Of a DNA stretch of 64,000 nucleotides, positions 59,578 to 64,000 are shown piece by piece. Made by a program: the position numbers and the translations under genes. Under the pieces are notes generated by a model. It had not been told where the DNA came from, did no database searches, and was given only the letters and a program-made list of their open reading frames with translations. Location of the stretch: positions 1 to 64,000 of the forward strand of contig CAKSFR010000002.1 in assembly GCA_934454635.1 (NCBI GenBank), written 5' to 3'. This DNA is from an uncultured Ruminiclostridium sp. (GTDB taxonomy: Bacteria; Bacillota; Clostridia; Oscillospirales; Ruminococcaceae). Numbering within the stretch: position 1 is the stretch's first letter; each line of letters opens with the position of its first letter.

Positions 59578-61116
59578 ATGCTATCAATTGATATCACTGA
59601 CAAGCAGATAAAGCTTGTACGAGGAACATTAAGCGGCGCAAAGATCCGCGTTGTCGATACCGAAACGAGAGATCTTACCGCCGGCTGTGTAAGCAACGGC
59701 TACATCACCGATATTCCTATGGTTGCCGGCGAAATCACCGATATTATCGCAACCAAGAATATCAAGGACAAGGAAGCGATCGTCTGCATCAACTCCGGTT
59801 CTATCCTTTATAAGGATCTCGTTATCCCGAAGCCGAAAAAGATCTCGAACTCTGCGGCTATCGAATCCATGATACTCAACACCATGGGTATCACAAAGGA
59901 ATACAATATCTCATATTCTATTATCGGCGAGGAAAAGGGCGAGGACGACGCGGATATGATCCGTCTGCTCGCGACAGCCTGCCCTCAGAGAATGGTTGAC
60001 GGATATATCCGACTGTTTACTCAGCTCGGTCTTAACTTAAAGCAGATAAATATTTCCAACAACTGTATCTCCCGTCTTATTCTCAACACCGCCAAGCTTG
60101 AGGTTTCAATGCCCCTTATGCTTGTACAGGTAGATAACGACTTCGTAAACATCAACCTTTATGAAGATAATCAGGTTACTCTTAACCGCTATGTTCGTAT
60201 CGACCCTTACGACTATAACAACGACGACGATTATGTAAATCAGGCGGTTTACGACAACGTTTTCCGTACCGTGCAGTTCATTCAGCAGAGAAAAGGCTCA
60301 AAGCCGCTGAAGGAGATCATGTTCTACGGTCACGTTAAGGACTTTATCTCGCTTTCAAACGCGGTTTCGTCCTTTAACGTACCCGCTCATATTCTCAGTA
60401 TCCCGAACAATATCGTTGCTTTCTGCGATTTTGATTTTGCGGAATATGCTAACGCGCTCGGCGCATTCTTCAAGATCCGCAAGGATCTCGACCATGTAAA
60501 CCTGCTCGATTCTTCCGCAGTTAAGGAAAAGGCGGGCGTAAGCAAGTTCGTTGTTCTTATCGCCGTTCTTGCGGTTGCAGCGGTAGGCGTAAGCGGCGCA
60601 GGCGTTCTTCTTTGCGACAGCATTGCCGGCGGCGTTCAGAAGCAGGTTGACGAGATCGACGCTCGTATCCACAGCCCCGAGATGGACGCAAGACTTGCGA
60701 CTCTCGACAATAAAATAGCGGTGTTCGACAACATCAACCTTTATAAGTCAAATCTTCAGATTGCTCAGACGCTCTTCGAGTATATGCCCAGGGGCACGAC
60801 CGATGTACGCGCAAAGCTTCTTGAAGCGTTGGAAGGTCTTGACGACGACGGAAAGACCTGCCTTATCGAGGATATCGAAATAAAGGGCTACGACGTTGAC
60901 GTAAATGTAAGGTGCTACTCCCAGGATATTCCTACTAAGTATGTAAGAAGCCTTATCGATCAGGACTACTTCGAGAATATTATATTCTCAGGCTTCCAGA
61001 GCGAGGAATTAGAGGAAGATAAAGAAACGAATGTCACGGCGGCAAAGGGCGATCAGGCTATTTCCTTTGCGCTCAGCATGAGAATTAAGGGAGGTAACGA
61101 CGTTGAACTTAACTAA
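59578..61116 (+). CDS. PilM-PilN fusion protein of a type IV pilus-like system
   Basis: A 512-residue protein that appears to join two pilus alignment proteins. Residues 1-310 resemble the actin-like PilM (MLSIDITDKQIKLVRG, KDLVIPKPKKISNSAAIESM, a QVDNDFVNINLYEDN strand). A membrane helix near 320-345 (FVVLIAVLAVAAVGVSGAGV) and a short coiled region to 400, then a small alpha/beta domain (TDVRAKLLEALEGL..IEDIEIKGYDVDVNVRC), match PilN. In most systems these are separate genes whose N-terminus of PilN binds PilM; here they are covalently linked. The next gene overlaps its end. Family match is by layout, moderate certainty. Confidence 0.72.
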   Translation: MLSIDITDKQIKLVRGTLSGAKIRVVDTETRDLTAGCVSNGYITDIPMVAGEITDIIATKNIKDKEAIVCINSGSILYKDLVIPKPKKISNSAAIESMILNTMGITKEYNISYSIIGEEKGEDDADMIRLLATACPQRMVDGYIRLFTQLGLNLKQINISNNCISRLILNTAKLEVSMPLMLVQVDNDFVNINLYEDNQVTLNRYVRIDPYDYNNDDDYVNQAVYDNVFRTVQFIQQRKGSKPLKEIMFYGHVKDFISLSNAVSSFNVPAHILSIPNNIVAFCDFDFAEYANALGAFFKIRKDLDHVNLLDSSAVKEKAGVSKFVVLIAVLAVAAVGVSGAGVLLCDSIAGGVQKQVDEIDARIHSPEMDARLATLDNKIAVFDNINLYKSNLQIAQTLFEYMPRGTTDVRAKLLEALEGLDDDGKTCLIEDIEIKGYDVDVNVRCYSQDIPTKYVRSLIDQDYFENIIFSGFQSEELEEDKETNVTAAKGDQAISFALSMRIKGGNDVELN

Positions 61117-62050
61117 GATTGAAAAGACTATAATTGCCATTCTGGTTGTCGGCGGCATACTTGCGGCAGGAATTTTCATGTTTGTAAAGCCCGCATACGA
61201 CAAAATCGATAAGGCAAACAAGTCGCTTGAAAGTATGCACCAGCAGGAAGAAGAGCTTAATACAAAGCTCGCGCGCGAATCTACGATCGACAACGAGATA
61301 AAGGAAGCTAAGAAAGACGCGGAAACGCTTGAGGGCGGCTTCTATCCCGACCTTACCACATACGAGGCGGTTGAAATCGCGCTTGCATATCTTAAGGATT
61401 GCGATCTGACGATTGATTCCATTGACGCAACGCCTCTTTCCACAACCCAGCTGAATCTTGAATACTTTGTTGAAGAGCCTGTGATTTATGACCTCAAGAG
61501 CTTCTCCCAGTCCGCAAGAGGAACAGACGAAGAAGCGCTTCTCGAGGGTCAGTTCAAGGACGGAAACAAGGTTTATACCATTACGGTAACCGATATAAAC
61601 AACGTTCAGATAACCGATCAGGACGGCAATGCTATCGAAGCAAGCAAATACACCGATACCATGAAGGACGCATACAAGGAAGCGCTCTGCCGCTATGCCG
61701 CGGATTCAAAGGTGTTCCAGACAATCGGTGTTACCCAGGTAAGCTTTGAAGTAACAGGCGAATATCAGAACTATCTCAAGTTCGTGGACTATCTGTTCGA
61801 CCAGGAACGCGCTACATACATGGAGGAAATGACGATCCCCATGACAGTGACCGTAAACGGCGACAGCGACAGCGTGTTTATTGACGAAGCCGGAAACATG
61901 ATTTCGGGCGATAAGGCGAGCGGCGAAACGATCTGCACAGACAAGACTATTGTATCTGTAAGCTGCGATATTCAGTTCATGAGCGTTGAGCAGATGGAAG
62001 AGCTTGAAACGATCAAGGCAGGTCAGGCAGATATCGTTGTAAATCAGTAA
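61103..62050 (+). CDS. PilO-like pilus alignment protein
   Basis: A 315-residue protein starting at TTG (61103) with GGGAGGT upstream, overlapping the previous gene by 14 nt. A membrane helix at about 8-30 (TIIAILVVGGILAAGIFMFV) is followed by a coiled coil (DKANKSLESMHQQEEELNTK) and mixed alpha/beta regions with a ferredoxin-like C-terminal part (TIGVTQVSFEVTGEYQNYLK). This is the PilO layout, though longer than usual (about 200). It would pair with the PilN half of the preceding protein. Confidence 0.68.
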   Translation: MNLTKIEKTIIAILVVGGILAAGIFMFVKPAYDKIDKANKSLESMHQQEEELNTKLARESTIDNEIKEAKKDAETLEGGFYPDLTTYEAVEIALAYLKDCDLTIDSIDATPLSTTQLNLEYFVEEPVIYDLKSFSQSARGTDEEALLEGQFKDGNKVYTITVTDINNVQITDQDGNAIEASKYTDTMKDAYKEALCRYAADSKVFQTIGVTQVSFEVTGEYQNYLKFVDYLFDQERATYMEEMTIPMTVTVNGDSDSVFIDEAGNMISGDKASGETICTDKTIVSVSCDIQFMSVEQMEELETIKAGQADIVVNQ

Positions 62051-62119
62051 CACAGGCAGATCGCAGGCGTCGGAGCAAAATCCGGCGTTTGCACAGACTT
62101 TGAAAGGAGGACTTTTCCC

Positions 62120-64000
62120 ATGATAAAGCGTATCGGAAAGCTTAGGCAGAAAAAGGGCGCTGTTCTTTTCGTGGTAATCGCTATCATGACATTGCTCATC
62201 GCAATGGCTTCGACGGCGTATTACACTGCTAGAGGCGCGCACAACACTGTTGTCAGCAATTATAACTATTCTCAGCTTTATATGTCGGCAATATCGGTTG
62301 CGGATATGGTGTCTGAGGCAGTAATTAACGACGCGGCGACAAACGCATCAACAACAAACAACTATAAGCCCCTGAAAGACGCGGTCGCTAAACTCGAAAA
62401 TGAAGGAGAAAGCATAACGGCGCACAGCTCCAACATTACGACTGCTTCGGCGTCAAACGAAAACATCATTCAGCAGCTTGCGACAAACGGCACATCTGTT
62501 ATCAACGGAGTTGTTGACGGTGTTGTTGTTAAAATTGAAATTCCGACCGGAGGCAAAACATATCTGGGCTATGATCCGGTCGTTGACATGTCAGGCGTTA
62601 AGACAAATCTCCATCAGTATCTCTATACCTATATGTTCACAACGACCGCTTATTATAACGGAAATTCCATAACGGTCGAGGACTATCTCACAACCATAAG
62701 AGTTAAAAAGTCCACAGGTGCGCCCGGCACTCCCGGAGCGCCTCCGACTGAGGGTACTCCCGGCACTCCCGGAAGCTCTGTCGTAAACTTTACCACGTTC
62801 TTTACCGCTACGGGTCAGGATATAGACGCGAAGGGCTATGTGGCTTCGGAGCGCGTCGTATTGGTTAATACCGATGAAATCACCGATGACGCATATTTTG
62901 AAAACGGCTATACGTTTTTCAATGCGAATGACAGACCTAACCGCTTTAAAGGCGGCATTACCTCTACAGGCTCTATTATTCTCAACAAAATGGAATGCGA
63001 CGGCATAGATAAGAGCGACGATAACGACTGGTTTATCGGTAAGGATCTCGTACTCGGCGATAACCGTGCGAAAGACCTTAATTTAGGCGCACAGAACAAT
63101 CTTTATGTAGGACGCGACCTTGTTCTCGCGTGCAATGCCAACATAACCGCGGGAGATGTTTATGTTGAGGGCGATATTTACATAATCGGCCAGGTAACAA
63201 TAAACGGAAACCTTCATGTTACGGGCAATATTTATTATGAAATGCCCGAGGGAATGATCGGCGAAGGCACAGATCAGCGTCTTGACCCTATATCTTCAGC
63301 GTATGAAAATAACAAAGATTGGCAGCAGACAATGGACCGCATCAATTCAAACGCTATCGGCAACGGTTGGAATGTTTCCGGAAATATTGACGTAAACGGA
63401 AATATCGTTCTTCCCGACGGAGTGACCAAGGCGAAAATAAACGGAAAAGAAGTAACGGCGGGTGTTGCAAGCTCTACCGAAAACGGCATCGGAAAATATA
63501 ATCCCTCCAACACTAATGTAACAATAACCAACCGCGTTATTGATAAGGACAGCGATACGTTTGTAAACGAGAAATCGGATCCTATGTCCGTGACTGCTGC
63601 GATTGCCGCAAAAACGGGCACTAAGAACGAGTATCCGACCTATACAGGCAAGCAGGCTGCGTATGATAACAAGGTTACTATTGACTTTACGCAGCTGACC
63701 GAAAAAAGGGACGCTCAAAATCAGGTTTGCGGCTATGAGGGCTCATTTACAACGGCGGACGGACAGACGGTAACCGTTAACTGCGATACTGCCGATATGA
63801 GGGATCTTCAGATCAGCATTCCTTATAATAAGGACGGAGTTTTCCTTGATATCAAGGGCTTTGAGGGCACCAACGGCAACACCAATCTGCACTATGAGAT
63901 CGAATCGGGCGATACCACGATGCCCGTTGTTCTCGGTTCAAACACAACTGAGGACGGAAAGCCTTCATTCTCATGGCGAGGCGACGACAGAACAAACGGC
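62120..64000 (+). CDS. Secreted pilus-associated protein with collagen-like stretch (partial)
   Basis: An open frame from ATG 62120 (AAAGGAGG upstream) runs beyond the window edge; 627 codons are visible with no stop. The N-terminus MIKRIGKLRQKKGAVLFVVI and a helix to about 35 resemble PilX-type minor pilus proteins. At about 199-218 there is a collagen-like Gly-x-Pro run (GAPGTPGAPP, GTPGTPGS). After residue 230 come bactofilin-like beta repeats (LYVGRDLVLACNANITAGDV, YVEGDIYIIGQVTINGNLHV), suggesting a beta-helix. It is fourth in the pilus-like operon. The C-terminal part and total length are unknown. Confidence 0.82.
   Translation, partial: MIKRIGKLRQKKGAVLFVVIAIMTLLIAMASTAYYTARGAHNTVVSNYNYSQLYMSAISVADMVSEAVINDAATNASTTNNYKPLKDAVAKLENEGESITAHSSNITTASASNENIIQQLATNGTSVINGVVDGVVVKIEIPTGGKTYLGYDPVVDMSGVKTNLHQYLYTYMFTTTAYYNGNSITVEDYLTTIRVKKSTGAPGTPGAPPTEGTPGTPGSSVVNFTTFFTATGQDIDAKGYVASERVVLVNTDEITDDAYFENGYTFFNANDRPNRFKGGITSTGSIILNKMECDGIDKSDDNDWFIGKDLVLGDNRAKDLNLGAQNNLYVGRDLVLACNANITAGDVYVEGDIYIIGQVTINGNLHVTGNIYYEMPEGMIGEGTDQRLDPISSAYENNKDWQQTMDRINSNAIGNGWNVSGNIDVNGNIVLPDGVTKAKINGKEVTAGVASSTENGIGKYNPSNTNVTITNRVIDKDSDTFVNEKSDPMSVTAAIAAKTGTKNEYPTYTGKQAAYDNKVTIDFTQLTEKRDAQNQVCGYEGSFTTADGQTVTVNCDTADMRDLQISIPYNKDGVFLDIKGFEGTNGNTNLHYEIESGDTTMPVVLGSNTTEDGKPSFSWRGDDRTNG

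Overview
The window reads as a chromosomal segment from an anaerobic Gram-positive bacterium of the Clostridia, most likely a gut Oscillospirales/Ruminococcaceae-type organism. I infer this from near-consensus sigma-A promoters with 17-bp spacing, AAAGGAG-type ribosome binding sites, SLH and lipoprotein surface proteins, an ANTAR regulator, GH36 and GH130 enzymes, an isc/nif-type Fe-S pair and a fermentative pyrimidine-degradation operon. No rRNA, tRNA, CRISPR array, phage or transposase gene was seen.

Layout. 280-7062 (-): one giant cyclic beta-1,2-glucan synthase-like gene. 8240-9055: an XRE-methyltransferase fusion. 9472-12933: alpha-galactosidase and a histidyl-tRNA synthetase. 13449-25515 (-): an 11-gene operon with an NMT1-type ABC transporter, dihydropyrimidinase, dihydropyrimidine dehydrogenase, a PucR regulator, an aminotransferase, an orphan protein, a carbamoylase and an iron alcohol dehydrogenase. 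Together these fit import and reductive degradation of uracil/thymine to beta-amino acids and on to 3-hydroxy acids. 25889-29023 (-): membrane protein, alpha/beta hydrolase, MATE pump and MarR. 29598-32916 (-): a frameshifted isochorismatase, an anion permease and an EAL protein. 33140-36885 (-): a transglutaminase lipoprotein and an SLH protein. Then a CE4 deacetylase, an ANTAR regulator (-), nifS-nifU, rpe, a MecA-like adaptor (-), an Rnf-like D-E-A trio with a GH-like anchored protein, yajC, pyruvate kinase, a lipoprotein, two TrpX-type binding proteins with TrpY/TrpZ-type permease and ATPase, a GH130 phosphorylase (-), and the start of a type IV pilus-like cluster that runs off the right edge.

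The most striking content is not a gene. Sixteen GC-rich intergenic elements of about 87-112 nt share one architecture: an outer inverted-repeat stem enclosing three short-loop hairpins, a DNA cloverleaf. The stem and arm sequences differ from copy to copy while complementarity is kept, the elements often occur in pairs around shared spacer modules, and two armless copies of the common outer palindrome exist. A second, AT-rich MITE-like family with TAA flanks is also present.

Other notable points: a pyrimidine-operon solute-binding protein whose NMT1 domain appears circularly permuted; an Rnf-like trio lacking cofactor residues and the C, G and B subunits; a dihydropyrimidine dehydrogenase that keeps the N-terminal Fe-S segment but lacks the FAD/NAD(P)H domains; and a PilM-PilN fusion. 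All family assignments come from reading motifs by eye; no database search was run.
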